From: Hemerocallis citrina
Lineage: Eukaryota; Streptophyta; Magnoliopsida; Asparagales; Asphodelaceae
Length of the DNA stretch: 64,000 nt
Reading direction: 5' to 3'
NCBI GenBank assembly: GCA_017893485.1
Contig: CM030364.1
Span: forward strand, 40,093,825-40,157,824
Shown: positions 10,225 to 23,059 of the stretch, one piece after another
How the letters are laid out: each line of letters begins with the position of its first letter
Position numbering within the stretch: position 1 is the stretch's first letter
Translations under genes and position numbers: made by a program
The notes under the pieces: generated by a model
Told to the model about the DNA's origin: nothing
What the model saw: the letters and a program-made list of their open reading frames with translations, nothing else
The model's database searches: none

Positions 10225-11990
10225 GATAATGGAAATTTTCATCTTCTTTTACTGTTAATGAAGCTGATTTCATGCATCTGATTGTCTTCATGGCATGTTT
10301 GTTTTTTTACCCAAAATGGGTTCATTGTGAACTGAGGATGCTCTAGGTACGTATGCCAATATCCTCCGGCCGGATATGCACAACAATTGGATTTTAGATT
10401 TAGTTCGGCACAGTGAATTAGTAGAGCAACATATAAGCTCACATAATGGGAAATTTTCATTTTCAGATACTGTTAAAGTAACCTGATTGCAATCTTTGGC
10501 ATGGTTTTTTAACACAAAATGGGTTCACTTCCAAACTAAGTATGCTGCTAGCATACCCATTTTCTTTCACTGTTAATGAAGCTGATTTTATGCATCTGAT
10601 TGTCTTCTTGGCATGCATGTTTTTACCCAAAATGGGTTCACTGTGAACTGAGGATGCTATAGGTACGTATGCCAAAATCCTCCGGCCGGATATGCACAAC
10701 AATTGAAATTTAGATATAGTTGGGCTAAAGAAGTAGTAGAGCAACATATAAGCTCAGATAATGGTAAATTTTTCATTTTCAGATACTGTTAAAGTAACCT
10801 GATTGCAATCTTTGGCATGGTTTTTTAACACAAAATGGGTTCACTTCCAAACTAAGTATGCTGCATAGCATCCCCATTTTCTTTCACTGTTAATGAAGCT
10901 GATTTCATGCATCTGATTGTCTTCTTGGCATGCATGTTTTTTTACCCAAAATGGGTTCACTGTGAACTGAGTATGCTATAGGTACGTATGCCAAAATCCT
11001 CTGGCCGGATATGCACAACAATTGGATTTTAGATTTAGTTGGGCTAAAGAAGTAGTAGAGCAACATATAAGCTCAGATAATGGAAATTTTCATTCTCAGA
11101 AACTGTTAGAGAAGCTGATTGCCATCTTAGGCATGATTTTTTAACAAAATGGGTTCACTTCCAAACTAAGTATGCTGCTAGCATCCTCATTTTCTTTTAA
11201 TGTTAGTGAAGCTTATTTTCATCATCTGATTATCATCTTGGCATGTTTTTTTTTGACCAAAATGGGTTCGCTGTGAACTGAGGATGCTATAGGTACGTAT
11301 GCCAAAATCCTCCGGATACGCACAACAATTGGGTTTTAGATTTAGTTGGGCTGAAGAAGTAGTAGAGCAACATATAAGCTCAGATAATGGAAAATTTATC
11401 ATTTTCAAATACTGTTAAAGTAACCTGATTGTCAATCTTTGGCATGGTTTTTTATACCAAAATGGGTTAACTTCCAATCTAAGTATGTTGCTAGCATCCC
11501 CATTTTCTTTTTTTGTTGTTAGTGAAGCTTATTTTCATGCATCTGATTGTCATCTTGGCATGTTTTTTTTACCAAAATGGGTTCACTGTGTACGTATGCC
11601 AAAATCCTCCGGCCGGATATGCACAACAATTGGGTTTTAGATTTAGTTGGGCTGAAGAAGTAGTAGAGCAACATATAAGCTCAGATAATGGAAAATTTTT
11701 CATTTTCAGATACTGTTAAAGTAACCTGATTGCAATCCTTGGCATGGTTTTTTAACAAAATGGGTTCACTTCCAAACTAAGTATGCTGCATAGCATCCCC
11801 AGTTTCTTTCACTGTTAGTGAATTGAAGCTTATCCCATGCATCTGATTGTCATTTTGGCATGTTTTTTTGACCAAAATGGGTTCACTGTGAACTGAGGAT
11901 GCTATAGCTCTATGCCAAAATCCTCCGGCTATGTACAACAATTGGTTCACTCTGAAAAATATATGCTTACATATTGGACATTTTCATTTT
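10225..11990 (+). repeat. Older tandem array in the CACTA element, units of about 300-320 bp
   Basis: The marker GGTACGTATG occurs at 10,346, 10,662, 10,981 and 11,292, and a shortened form near 11,589; spacing is 297-319 bp. Units share AATGGGTTCACT, CCTCCGGCCGGATATGCAC and GAGCAACATATAAGCTCAG but differ by many changes and small deletions. They lack a segment of about 75 bp present in the 393-bp units at 18,050-21,530. Short open frames inside the units are not conserved as genes. Confidence 0.9.
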
Positions 11991-12008
11991 TCTTTTACTG
12001 TTTCTTTT

Positions 12009-12009
12009 G

Positions 12010-12059
<50 letters not shown>
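12009..12059 (+). repeat. (ATT)n microsatellite
   Basis: About 16 uninterrupted ATT units lie between the older repeat array and the transposase gene. Confidence 0.97.
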
Positions 12060-12539
12060 GAGATAAGTGATTATTAGTAGTCATGAACAGAATAGTTCAT
12101 GAGTCATCAGATCTTCTAGTTACCGTAGTTACAGCACGCCGCGCTCATTATTCGGCCGATTCCTCTTCATCAGCAAAATACCCTTTACCATCATCATCTC
12201 CTTGAACGGAAAGCCAAATACAGGGGAGACTATAGTCGATTTTTTTTTATGCTCGAACACAGGGTGTGCGATAAAATACCACTAAGGTGGTTGTGATCAT
12301 TTCCACAAAAGGTCGTTTAGGGTTTGGTGAATAGAGTAGATTGTGTTAAGATGTAGTTTTTTTTTTGTACATTTTTTGGAGCCACAATTTCTTTATTTTA
12401 CAGTTAAAGATTATATTGTTTATTTATTTGCAGCTAGGGATGGTTTTCAAATAGGTGAAATTTATATACAAAATGCCTTTTACTGTTATTACTATTTAAT
12501 ATATCAAATTTTAATTTCAGACTGTGTGCTATTGATATA

Positions 12540-15500
12540 ATGGATAGAAGTTGGATTAGTAAACCACGATTATCCAAGGAGTACCGTGATGGTATTAAAG
12601 ATTTTATTATCTTTGCCAAACGACATTCCCGTGATCCCAACCTAATCCTTTGTCCATGCCTCCGTTGTACAAATTGTATGCTGAGGACATGTGACGTAGT
12701 ACATACACACTTGGCTGTCAACGGTTTTCTTCAAGGGTACACAAGGTGGTTTTTTCATGGAGAGGATCATATGGCAGCTCCTGTTCGTCCGGTTGTATTA
12801 GAAAATGAAGCTGAGCCCTTAGTGAACGAAGACTTAAGCGTTCCCGATGAGATGCATGCTTTGTTACAAGATGCCATGGGGATTCATAATGTTCCTTTTC
12901 ACACCAATAACCCAACAACCGAAGTTCACAATGAGTCAACAGAAACAAACCAGATTGGTGGTGGGGTGGACGAGGAAATGTCTGGCCCCACCCCTGAAAA
13001 TAATAAGCAGCAAGAATCCTTCGCTAAGTTACTTGAAGATGCTAGTACTCCGTTGTACCGCGACTGCACCAAATTTTCTAAGTTCTCATTCATTGTCAGA
13101 CTATTTCAGATTAAATGTTTAAACGGGTGGTCTGCTAATCCTTCACTATGCTACTTGAATTGTTGAATGAAGCATTTCCTGAAATCTGTATTCCAAACTC
13201 AGCCTATAAAATCAAAAAATTCCTAAGTTCTCTCGATCTAGGATATGAGAAGATAGCAGCATGTCCAAATGACTGTATGCTTTTCACCAGTGGTAAGGAA
13301 AGTCTGGAGAATTGCGAAGTATGTGGTTCTTCGAAATGGAAAGAAAGACTAAATCAAGACGAGGGAGCCAGTGGATCTACTAAGCGAAGTAGGAAAAAGA
13401 AGCCTGCCAAAACATTGCGTTACTTTCCTCTGATTCCTAGGCTACAAAGGTTGTTTATGTCTACGAAAACTTCTTCTGATATGAAATGGCATGCTAAAGG
13501 TCGCACTAATGATGGGATTCTTAGACATCCTGCTGATTCTCAATCTTGGAAAAAATTTGATGAAAGATATCCTGATTTTGCCAAAGATCCTCGAAATGTG
13601 AGACTTGGACTAGCTAGTGATGGTTTCAACCCTTTCAGGCAAATGAGTAGTACATACAGCATATGGCCGGTTGTGTTGATACCATACAATTTGCCGCCTT
13701 GGAAATGCATGAAGCAGTCCTCATTTATTTTGTCCATGATAGTTCCTGGACCGAAAGGTCCTGGAAATGATATAGATGTGTACCTACAACCGTTAATAGA
13801 TGAACTTCAGAAGTTGTGGGTGGGTGTTCCAACCTATGATGCTGTGGCTAAAGAAACATTTTCTCTTCATGCCGTGTTGTCTTGGACAATCAATGATTTT
13901 CTAGCATATGCAAATTTATCTGGATATAGTACTAAAGGACGTTATGCATGTCCATGTTGTGCTAACCAAACTAGTTCAAGGTGGTTGTACAATGGCAGAA
14001 AGTTTTGCTATATGGGTCATAGGAGATGGTTGCCTGACACACATATATTTCGGGCAGAGGCAGCGACATTTGATGGCACCGACGAGTGGGAACATGCTCC
14101 TGGGTCTTCTTCTGGTTCAGATGTTTTGAGGCGGGTAGATGGTCATCAATTCAAATATGGAAAAGAACCAGAAGTCAGGACAAAGGGCAAGAAAAGGGCA
14201 AGGCCGGAGCAAGGTGAGGAGACCGATCTATATGGCGAAGATGAGGATCAAAACTTGACGAGTTTAGGTGCATGGAAGAAGAAGAGTATTTTCTTCAAGT
14301 TGCCGTATTGGGTATTCAACTTACTGCAACATAATTTAGATGTGATGCATATCGGAAAAAATATTGGTGAGAATTGTATAGGAACAGTTATGGAAGATGA
14401 TCGGAAGACAAAGGACAATCTCAAGAGCCGACTTGATTTGAAGTCAATGGGCATCCGACATGAGTTGCACCCAGAAGAATTGCCAAACGGGAAAGTACTC
14501 CTCCTCCTGCAATCTATTCAATGTCAAAATCGGAGTTGGAGTTGTTTTGCAAAGTACTACTTGAACTTAAAGTCCCCGATGGCTATTCTTCTAACATGGC
14601 AAGATGTGTCAACTTTAAAGAGAAGAGGCTTCAGGGTCTAAAGTCACACGACTACCACATCCTAATGCAGGATCTCCTTCCTGTGGCCTTAAGGTCTTCA
14701 ATGTGTGCGCAAGTCACTACTGTCCTGAAAGATCTTTGTAGCATATATAAAGGTATTTGCTCAAGAATGCTTCGTGTTGAAGATCTGGACCAATTGGAGC
14801 AACAGGCGGCATTGACCCTTAGTAAAATGGAGATGATATTTTCTCCATCGTTCTTCACTATTATGATTCACTTGATAATCCACCTTGCTGGTGAAGCCAG
14901 AATCGGCGGTCCTGTTCACTATCGGTGGATGTACCCCATTGAGAGGTAAAATAATTCATTCATCTTACGAAATTGAATTTTCAAAAGCTCATTTCTTTTA
15001 ATCCCCTAATCCGCTCTAGTTTATTAATTGTACATGTTCAGGTACCTATACCGGCTAAAGGGTTATGTGAAAAATAGAGCATATCCTGAAGGGTCAATAG
15101 CCCAGGGATATCTATCAGAGGAGTGCTCACATTTTTTTTCCAGGTATTTGCCTGGTGTGGAGACATCTTCCAGTAGACCACGTAGAAATCCAGACATTTC
15201 CAACCTTGATGGTGCTCAATATCTTTTTGATACCGCTGGCACTACTGTTGGTAAAGTTGATGCATTTGAGCTCGATAGCTTAGCGTGGGAACAGGCACAT
15301 CGATATGTGCTAGACCATCATGCATCAGTGGAACCATTTCGAAAGTAAGTTGCTTTTGAATTTAAATCGAATACAGTGAAAACCGCGGAGTTCGATATTT
15401 TTGATACTTTTGTTATTCCTAATTTCAATTGCTTGTTTTTTAACGAATTTGTCAGGGACATCAAACGAAGGGCTAGACCAAGAAGACTTCCACCACGTGA

Positions 15501-16308
15501 ACAAAACAAGCTGATGAATGAAAAATTTCATAAGTGGTTTGAATCTCATGTAGGTGAATTACAGTTATGCAAGTTAATCTTTATTATATCTACATTTTCT
15601 ATGGTGCTGATACGATTTGCACAAAATTAATAGGTACATTCTTTGGGTCCTGAAGGTGCGTCATCTGAAATACAAGTACTTGCCAAAGGTCCCTATCAGA
15701 TGGTCAAAAGATACGGAGGATACATATTCAATGGTTTTAGATTTCGTACTAAGGATCGTGAATGTAATTTGAAGTCTCAAAATAGTGGAATGGTAGTGAC
15801 GTCTAAGACTAGAAGTTATGCTTCCAAATCGGACACGAGGCCTGTAGATGGAGATCTCGACTACTATGGAGTGCTCACGGATATCATTGAGTTAAATTAT
15901 TTTGGCCATTTCCGTGTTGTCTTATTTCGTGGGGATTGGGTTGAGTTTGATAGGAATTTTGCTAACAACAAGGACAAGCTTGGCTTCATAGTTGTAAACT
16001 TATCAAAATTGATTCACATCGGTACACACATTAGCCATGAGCCATTTGTGTTTCCATCCCAAGTGCAACAAGTGTTCTACAATGAAGATCCAACCCTGCC
16101 AAAATCGTATGTGGCTATCCCTATGCAACCAAGAGATGTATTCCAACTGGGCGATACTTCAGACGATGAAGACGGTGAAGACATGAACAGTTACATTGCT
16201 TCTGAGTTTCCTGTGTTTGATGTAAACACAACCGATGTTGGAATTTGCGGGACTTGGCTCCGCAAGGATGGAGAAGAGGGCGATGTACTGGAAGATGTCG
16301 TATTGTAG
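12540..16308 (+). pseudogene. CACTA transposase, TNP2 type, two frameshifts
   Basis: The start MDRSWISKPRLSKEY is the Transpos_assoc domain (cysteines in CPCLRCTN). Then comes the tnp2 core with LASDGFNPF, GNDIDVYLQPLIDEL and HNLDVMHI, which hold conserved acidic residues, followed by the DUF4218 region (VPDGYSSN, RWMYPIER) and a DUF4216 C-terminus. Canonical introns are 14,946-15,041, 15,345-15,455 and 15,550-15,633; the last exon ends at the stop at 16,306-16,308. A one-base shift near 13,136 separates CLNGWS from MLLELLNEAF, and a second near 14,500 separates ELPNGK from the frame with PPAIYSMSK. Otherwise the frame is open, so decay is recent or slight. In its family it cuts and joins element ends in the nucleus. 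Confidence 0.93.
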
Positions 16309-16654
16309 TTTACATGCTTTTCAATTGGGTTTATTATATGTCTGTAATTTTATGTCTTAAATCTTGTTGTAATATTATGTCTGTAATTTCGAATATGTTC
16401 ATTGTGAATTTAATACAGTGGTTTAATTATCTTTCTATTTTCTACTGCTTGGTATTATTTACATTAAACTATGCTTAGTGTCATTTGAACCAAACTATCG
16501 TTGTAATTTAATCTGTTACAAATCTCATTTTTTTAATTTTTTTACAATTATGTTGGTTTGTTAATCCTACTAAAGTACAAATCTTATGATAGTTTTTATA
16601 AACATGTTATTAATTAAATTTGCATATCTAAGGAAGTTATCGAATCCTTGACAG

Positions 16655-16795
16655 GTACAACATGCCGAGGCGTGGAAAGAGGGTAAATATAAATGATGGC
16701 AACGAGAGCCATGGGGATGAGCAGCCACTAAATAATAGTGGCAATCAAACATATGAGAGTGAGGGTAGCACGCCGCCCACTGTCAAAAAACATCG
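16655..16795 (+). pseudogene. First coding exon of the second CACTA gene (TNPA-like position)
   Basis: After an acceptor at 16,654 an ATG at 16,662 opens MPRRGKRVNINDGNES, a hydrophilic N-terminus, ending at a donor CATCG|GTAAGT (16,796). CACTA elements commonly carry a second gene for a DNA-binding accessory protein downstream of the transposase (family knowledge). I see no coding middle part, only repeats, before a possible last exon at 22,650. The product cannot be identified from sequence. Confidence 0.5.
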
Positions 16796-16910
16796 GTAAG
16801 TCTTAAAATTGGTATTTTTAAAGAGATTATGGTCTTGAATGCATGAAAGACACGTACTAGTGTTTGTGAGTCTGCATTGTGGCTGTCGTCTATAAGCATT
16901 TCGTCTATGT

Positions 16911-17200
16911 TTCTTAAGTGGGCTGTGATTAGAAAGAAAGGGCTGGAGTGGAGATCTGGAAACCCAAATAAAGACATCTCGTTTATTATAATCTACACTT
17001 ATTGTTGGACCAACCCCCTCTTGCTGTTGTTGCTGATGTCTCTTTGTGTGCGTGTGTTGAAGAGAATGAAGGGATGAGAGAGAGATGAGGAAAATGCCGC
17101 TATGTTAGCCTGGTGTATCCTCATTCTCTACCATCCCTCTTTCTGGCTCCATATATGGCTTCTATATTAAATTGGTTTCCTTCCACGATGACAGTCCGTA
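16911..17200 (+). repeat. Dispersed CACTA internal repeat, copy 1
   Basis: This unit starts TTCTTAAGTGGGCTGTGATT and contains GGAAAATGCCGCTATGTTAG and TTCCTTCCACGATGACAGT. Related copies follow at about 17,641-17,915 and 21,916-22,212. Confidence 0.85.
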
Positions 17201-17429
17201 ATACTACACTTGATATGAGCCCATGTTCATAGCTGCACCCTATTGCATACTCACAAACAACTAATACTTGTCGGCCTTGCATCGTATGCCCAACCCCACT
17301 TTGGCACATAACATGGTATAGATGACATTGTATGACCTGCAAATAAGGATTGTTCAGTCGTGTTGTTGTACTGATTTGGAGGATTTTGGTATGCTAGCAG
17401 CACACGCAGCATAAAATAGCTTAAGAAGA

Positions 17430-17640
17430 CCATCAGGTTTGTGAAATAAGCTTCACTAACAGTGAAAGAAACTGGGGATGCTATGCAGCATACGTAGTTT
17501 GGAAGTGAACCCATTTTGGCTAAAAAATCATGCCAAAGATAGCAATCAGATGCATGAAATCAGCTTCTTTAACAGTATCTGAAAATGAAAATTTCCATAA
17601 TCTGAGCATATATGTTTCTTTAACAGTGACTGTGAACAAT
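17430..17640 (-). repeat. Inverted copy of the tandem repeat unit
   Basis: The stretch reads the array unit in reverse complement: AACAGTGAAAGAAACTGGGG, GAAGTGAACCCATTTTG and CAGTATCTGAAAATGAAAA appear in order. It is the only clearly inverted copy seen and lies upstream of the 393-bp array. Confidence 0.85.
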
Positions 17641-17915
17641 TGTTCTTAATTGGGCTGTGATTAGAAAGAGACGAGTTGGAGTGGAGATCTGGAAACCCAT
17701 ATAGAGACATCTTGTTTATAATAATTTATTATTATTGTTGTTCTTGTCGCTCTTGCTATTGTTGCTGATGTCTCTATGTGTTCGTATGCTGAAGGGAAAG
17801 AAGGGATGATAGAGAGATGAGGAAAATGCCGCTATGTTAGCCTGGTGTATCCTCATTCTCTACCATTCCTCTTTCTAGCTTCTATATTTGGTTTCCTTCC
17901 ACGATGACAATTCCA
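17641..17915 (+). repeat. Dispersed CACTA internal repeat, copy 2
   Basis: It shares the order GGGCTGTGATTAGAAAG, GAGATCTGGAAACCC, GAGGAAAATGCCGCTATG and TTTCCTTCCACGATGACA with copies 1 and 3. Confidence 0.85.
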
Positions 17916-18049
17916 GTTAAAACTACACTTGCTATGAGCCCTATTCGTATTTTTCATCCATGAAGAATTGATCTATGACTACAATCTCCATTCAAAACCC
18001 AATTGTTCTATATTTGGTTCCCTCTTGCTGTTGTTGCTGTTGTTGAAGT

Positions 18050-21000
18050 GAACCCATTTTGTTTTATTGTTAGTGAAGCTTATTTTCATGCATCTGATTA
18101 TCATCTTGGCATGTTTTTTTGACCAAAAATGGGTTCACTGTGAACTGAGGATGGTATATAGGTACGTATGCCAAAATCCTCCGGCCGGATATGCACAACA
18201 ATTGGGTTTTGCGATATAGTTGGGCTAAAGAAGTAGTAGAGCAACATATAAGCTCAGATAATGGAAATTTTTTTATTTTCAGATACTGTTAAAGTAACCT
18301 GATTGCACTCTTTGGCATGGTTTTTTTAACACAAAATGGGTTCACTTCCAAACTAAGTATGCTGCATAGCATCCCCAGTTTCTTTCACTGTTAGTGAAGC
18401 TTATTTCACAAACCTGATGGTCTTCTTAAGCTATTTTATGGTCCCATTTTCACTTAACTGTTAGTGAAGCTGATTTCAAGCACCTGATTGTCTTCTTGGC
18501 ATGTTTGTTTTTATACCAAAAATGGGTTCACTGTGAACTGAGGATGGTATATAGGTACGTATGCCAAAATCCTCCGGCCGGATATGCACAATAATTGGGT
18601 TTTGCGATATAGTTGGGCTAAAGAAGTAGTAGAGCAACATATAAGCTCAGATAATGGAAAATTTTTCATTTTCAGATACTGTTATTGTAACCTGATTGCA
18701 ATCTTTGGCATGGTTTTTTTAACACAAAATGGGTTCACTTCCAAACTAAGTATGCTGCATAGCATCCCCAGTTTCTTTCACTGTTAGTGAAGCTTATTTC
18801 ACAAACCTGATGGTCTTCTTAAGCTATTTTTTGGTCCCATTTTCACTTAACTGTTAGTGAAGCTGATTTCATGCACCTGATTGTCTTCTTGGCATGTTTG
18901 TTTTTATACCAAAAATGGGTTCACTGTGAACTGAGGATGGTATATAGGTACGTATGCCAAAATCCTCCGGCCGGATATGCACAACAATTGGGTTTTGCGA
19001 TATAGTTGGGCTTAAAAGTAGTAGAGCAACATATAAGCTCAGATAATGGAAAATTTTTCATTTTCAGATACTGTTAATGTAACCTGATTGCAATCTTTGG
19101 CATGGTTTTTTTAACACAAAATGGGTTCACTTCCAAACTAAGTATGCTGCATAGCATCCCCAGTTTCTTTCACTGTTAGTGAAGCTTATTTCACAAACCT
19201 GATGGTCTTCTTAAGCTATTTTTTGGTCCCATTTTCACTTAAGTGTTAGTGAAGCTGATTTCATGCACCTGATTGTCTTCTTGGCATGTTTGTTTTTATA
19301 CCAAAAATGGGTTCACTGTGAACTGAGGATGGTATATAGGTACGTATGCCAAAATCCTCCAGCCGGATATGCACAACAATTAGGTTTTGCGATATAGTTG
19401 GGCTAAAAAAGTAGTAGAGCAACATATAAGCTCAGATAATGGAAAATTTTTCATTTTCAGATACTGTTAATGTAACCTGATTGCAATCTTTGGCATGGTT
19501 TTTTTAACACAAAATGGGTTCACTTCCAAACTAAGTATGCTGCATAGCATCCCCAGTTTCTTTCACTGTTAGTGAAGCTTATTTCACAAACCTGATGGTC
19601 TTCTTAAGCTATTTTTTGGTCCCATTTTCACTTAACTGTTAGTGAAGCTGATTTCATGCACCTGATTGTCTTCTTGGCATGTTTGTTTTTATACCAAAAA
19701 TGGGTTAACTGTGAACTGAGGATGGTATATAGGTACGTATGCCAAAATCCTCCGGCCGGATATGCACAACAATTGGGTTTTGCGATATAGTTGGGCTAAA
19801 GAAGTAGTAGAGCAACATATAAGCTCAGATAATGGAAATTTTTTCATTTTCAGATACTGTTAATGTAACCTGATTGCAATCTTTGGCATGGTTTTTTTAA
19901 CACAAAATGGGTTCACTTCCAAACTAAGTATGCTGCATAGCATCCCCAGTTTCTTTCACTGTTAGTGAAGCTTATTTCACAAACCTGATGGTCTTCTTAA
20001 GCTATTTTTTGGTCCCATTTTCACTTAACGGTTAGTGAAGCTGATTTCATGCACCTGATTGTCTTCTTGGCATGTTTGTTTTTATACCAAAAATGGGTTC
20101 ACTGTGAACTGAGGATGGTATATAGGTACGTATGCCAAAATCCTCCGGCCGGATATGCACAACAATTGGGTTTTGCGATATAGTTGGGCTAAAAAAGTAG
20201 TAGAGCAACATATAAGCTCAGATAATGGAAAATTTTCATTTTCAGATACTGTTAATGTAACCTGATTGCAATCTTTGGCATGATTTTTTTAACACAAAAT
20301 GGGTTCACTTCCAAACTAAGTATGCTGCATAGCATCCCCAGTTTCTTTCACTGTTAGTGAAGCTTATTTCCCAAACCTGATGGTCTTCTTAAGCTATTTT
20401 TTGGTCCCATTTTCACTTAACTGTTAGTGAAGCTGATTTCATGCACCTGATTGTCTTCTTGGCATGTTTGTTTTTATACCAAAAATGGGTTCACTGTGAA
20501 CTAAGGATGGTATATAGGTACGTATGCCAAAATCCTCCGGCCGGATATGCACAACAATTGGGTTTTGCGATATAGTTGGGCTAAAAAAGTAGTTGAGCAA
20601 CATATAAGCTCAGATAATGGAAAATTTTTCATTTTCAGATACTGTTAATGTAACCTGATTGCAATCTTTGGCATGGTTTTTTTAACACAAAATGGGTTCA
20701 CTTCCAAACTAAGTATGCTGCATAGCATCCCCAGTTTCTTTCACTGTTAGTGAAGCTTATTTCACAAACCTGACGGTCTTCTTAAGCTATTTTTTGGTCC
20801 CATTTTCACTTAACTGTTAGTGAAGCTGATTTCATGCACCTGATTGTCTTCTTGGCATGTTTGTTTTTATACCAAAAATGGGTTCACTATGAACTGAGGA
20901 TGGTATATAGGTACGTATGCCAAAATCCTCCCGCCGGATATGCACAACAATTGGGTTTTGCGATATAGTTGGGCTAAAGAAGTAGTAGAGCAACATATAA

Positions 21001-21530
21001 GCTCAGATAATGGAAAATTTTTCATTTTCAGATACTGTTAATGTAACCTGATTGCAATCTTTGGCATGGTTTTTTTACCACAAAATGGGTTCACTTCCAA
21101 ACTAAGTATGCTGCATAGCATCCCCAGTTTCTTTCACTGTTAGTGAAGCTTATTTCACAAACCTGATGGTCTTCTTAAGCTATTTTTTGGTCCCATTTTC
21201 ACTTAACTGTTAGTGAAGCTGATTTCATGCACCTGATTGTCTTCTTGGCATGTTTGTTTTTATACCAAAAATGGGTTCACTGTGAACTGAGGATGGTATA
21301 TAGGTACGTATGCCAAAATCCTCCGGCCGGATATGCACAACAATTGGGTTTTGCGATATAGTTGGGCTAAAAAAGTAGTAGAGCAACATATAAGCTCAGA
21401 TAATGGAAAATTTTTCATTTTCAGATACTGTTAATGTAACCTGATTGCAATCTTTGGCATGGTTTTTTAACACAAAATGGGTTCACTTCCAAACTAAGTA
21501 TGCTGCATAGCATCCCCAGTTTCTTCTTTT
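18050..21530 (+). repeat. Homogeneous tandem array, nine units of 392-393 bp
   Basis: The marker GGTACGTATG lies at 18,161, 18,554, 18,947, 19,339, 19,732, 20,125, 20,517, 20,910 and 21,303, so the period is 392 or 393 bp. Units differ by only a few substitutions each. Each unit has the parts of the older 300-320-bp unit plus about 75 bp including TGATGGTCTTCTTAAGC. A tenth, diverged, shorter unit follows (marker at 21,623). No frame is open across units. Confidence 0.97.
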
Positions 21531-21915
21531 GTTGTTAGTGAAGCTTATTTTCATGCATCTGATTGTGATCTTGGCATGTTTTTTTGACCAAAACGGGTTC
21601 ACTGTGAACTGAGGATGCTATAGGTACGTATGCCAAAATCCTCCGGATATGCACAACAATTGGGTTTTAGATTTAGTTGGGCACAGTGAATTAGTAGAGC
21701 AACATATAAGCTCAGATAATGGAAATTTTCATTTTCAGATACTGTTAATGAAGCTGATTGCCATCTTTGGCATGATTTTTTAACAAAAGATGGGTTCACT
21801 TCCAAACTAAGTATGCTGCTAGCATCCTCATTTTCTTTCACTGTTAATGAAGCTTATTTCATTAAGATCCAGGATGGGAAATTTTGACTGGGCTATGATT
21901 GGATTGTTTAGTGGA

Positions 21916-22212
21916 TGTTGTCTATGTTCTTAATTGGGCTGTGATTAGAAAGAGTGGGCTCGAGTGGAGATCTGGAAACCCATATAGAGACATCTTGTTC
22001 ATAATAATTTATTATTATTGTTGTTCTTGTCGCTCTTGCTATTGTTGCTGATGTCTCTTTGTGTTCGTGTGCTGAAGGGAAACAAGGGATGAGAGAGAGA
22101 TGAGGAAAATGCCGCTATGTTAGCCTGGTGTATCCAAAGTCTCTACCTTTCTTCTTTCTGTTTCCATTACTGGCTTCTATATATATTTGGTTTCCTTCCA
22201 CGATGACAGTTC
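21916..22212 (+). repeat. Dispersed CACTA internal repeat, copy 3
   Basis: Third copy of the unit at 16,911 and 17,641, with GAGATCTGGAAACCCATATA and GAGGAAAATGCCGCTATG. It lies just beyond the 393-bp array, so the array is bracketed by copies of this repeat. Confidence 0.85.
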
Positions 22213-22649
22213 CCTAAAAATACACTTGATATGAGCCCTATCTTATTTTTCTTATTTTTCTTATATTTGGTTTCCATCCACGATGACAGTTTCATGGATT
22301 GTCTGAACAATCCATGAAGGACATGCTTAGATACTGAATTTTTATTTGTTTTACTGTTTTAGATAGTGGATATTCCCAATCAGAGGAGAATATAAAGGTT
22401 TCAAGTTAGATACTGAATTTTCATTTGTTTTGTTATTTTAGATATATTTAAAAACAAAATTACGTACTAGACTTTTAGCATTGCAATGTAATTATTTTAC
22501 CTCTGTATATATCATTAACAATTCCATTTGCAGTTGGCACTTTGATCTTATAATTTAAGATACAGGTAGTTCTTTTTGCAAGTTCAAAAAATATGTATAT
22601 TCTGTATTGTGGTCTACTGTTCAATTAAACTATTGTTTTTTTTTCACAG

Positions 22650-22691
22650 AGCGGTCGTCAAGATGAAGGAAATTCTGATGATCAGAGCTGA
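22650..22691 (+). pseudogene. Possible last exon of the second CACTA gene
   Basis: A pyrimidine tract and CACAG acceptor precede an acidic reading SGRQDEGNSDDQS with a TGA at 22,689. It may be the end of the gene that starts at 16,662. Frame continuity cannot be tested because the middle exons are missing. Confidence 0.35.
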
Positions 22692-23059
22692 AGCTACTCG
22701 AGGGGTATGAATCTGCGGTCCCCCTTGCTGTTCTTATGTCCTCCTTGCTGTATGGTTGTTGTTCTTATGTCCTCCTCCTTACTGTTGTTATGTCAGACTG
22801 GTTTGTTTGGATATTTGGGATGTTAGTCTCTATATTAATTTGTTAATTATGACACTGTTAATTAATCAATGAATTTGGACGTTGATATGACACGTGTGAA
22901 ACTTGATTATCTTTAATTATTCTTGTGTTTGGTTGTGGTTTGTGCAGTAATATGCAACGAAATTGATTGAATCAGTTGTGAGAATTAGTTTACAGATTTT
23001 GTAAATGAAACTGTGAATTGAAATCGAACGGAAAAGCGGAGTATCGAAAATAAACGGGC

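Noticed and set aside
11513..11719. Possible small protein ending in SWAEEVVEQHISSDNGKF
   Set aside because: Similar words occur in several repeat units but the frame is broken in most and shows no conserved start.
18050..21530. Regular repeat as a CRISPR array
   Set aside because: Units are contiguous 393-bp tandem copies with no short-repeat/spacer pattern, in a eukaryotic transposon.
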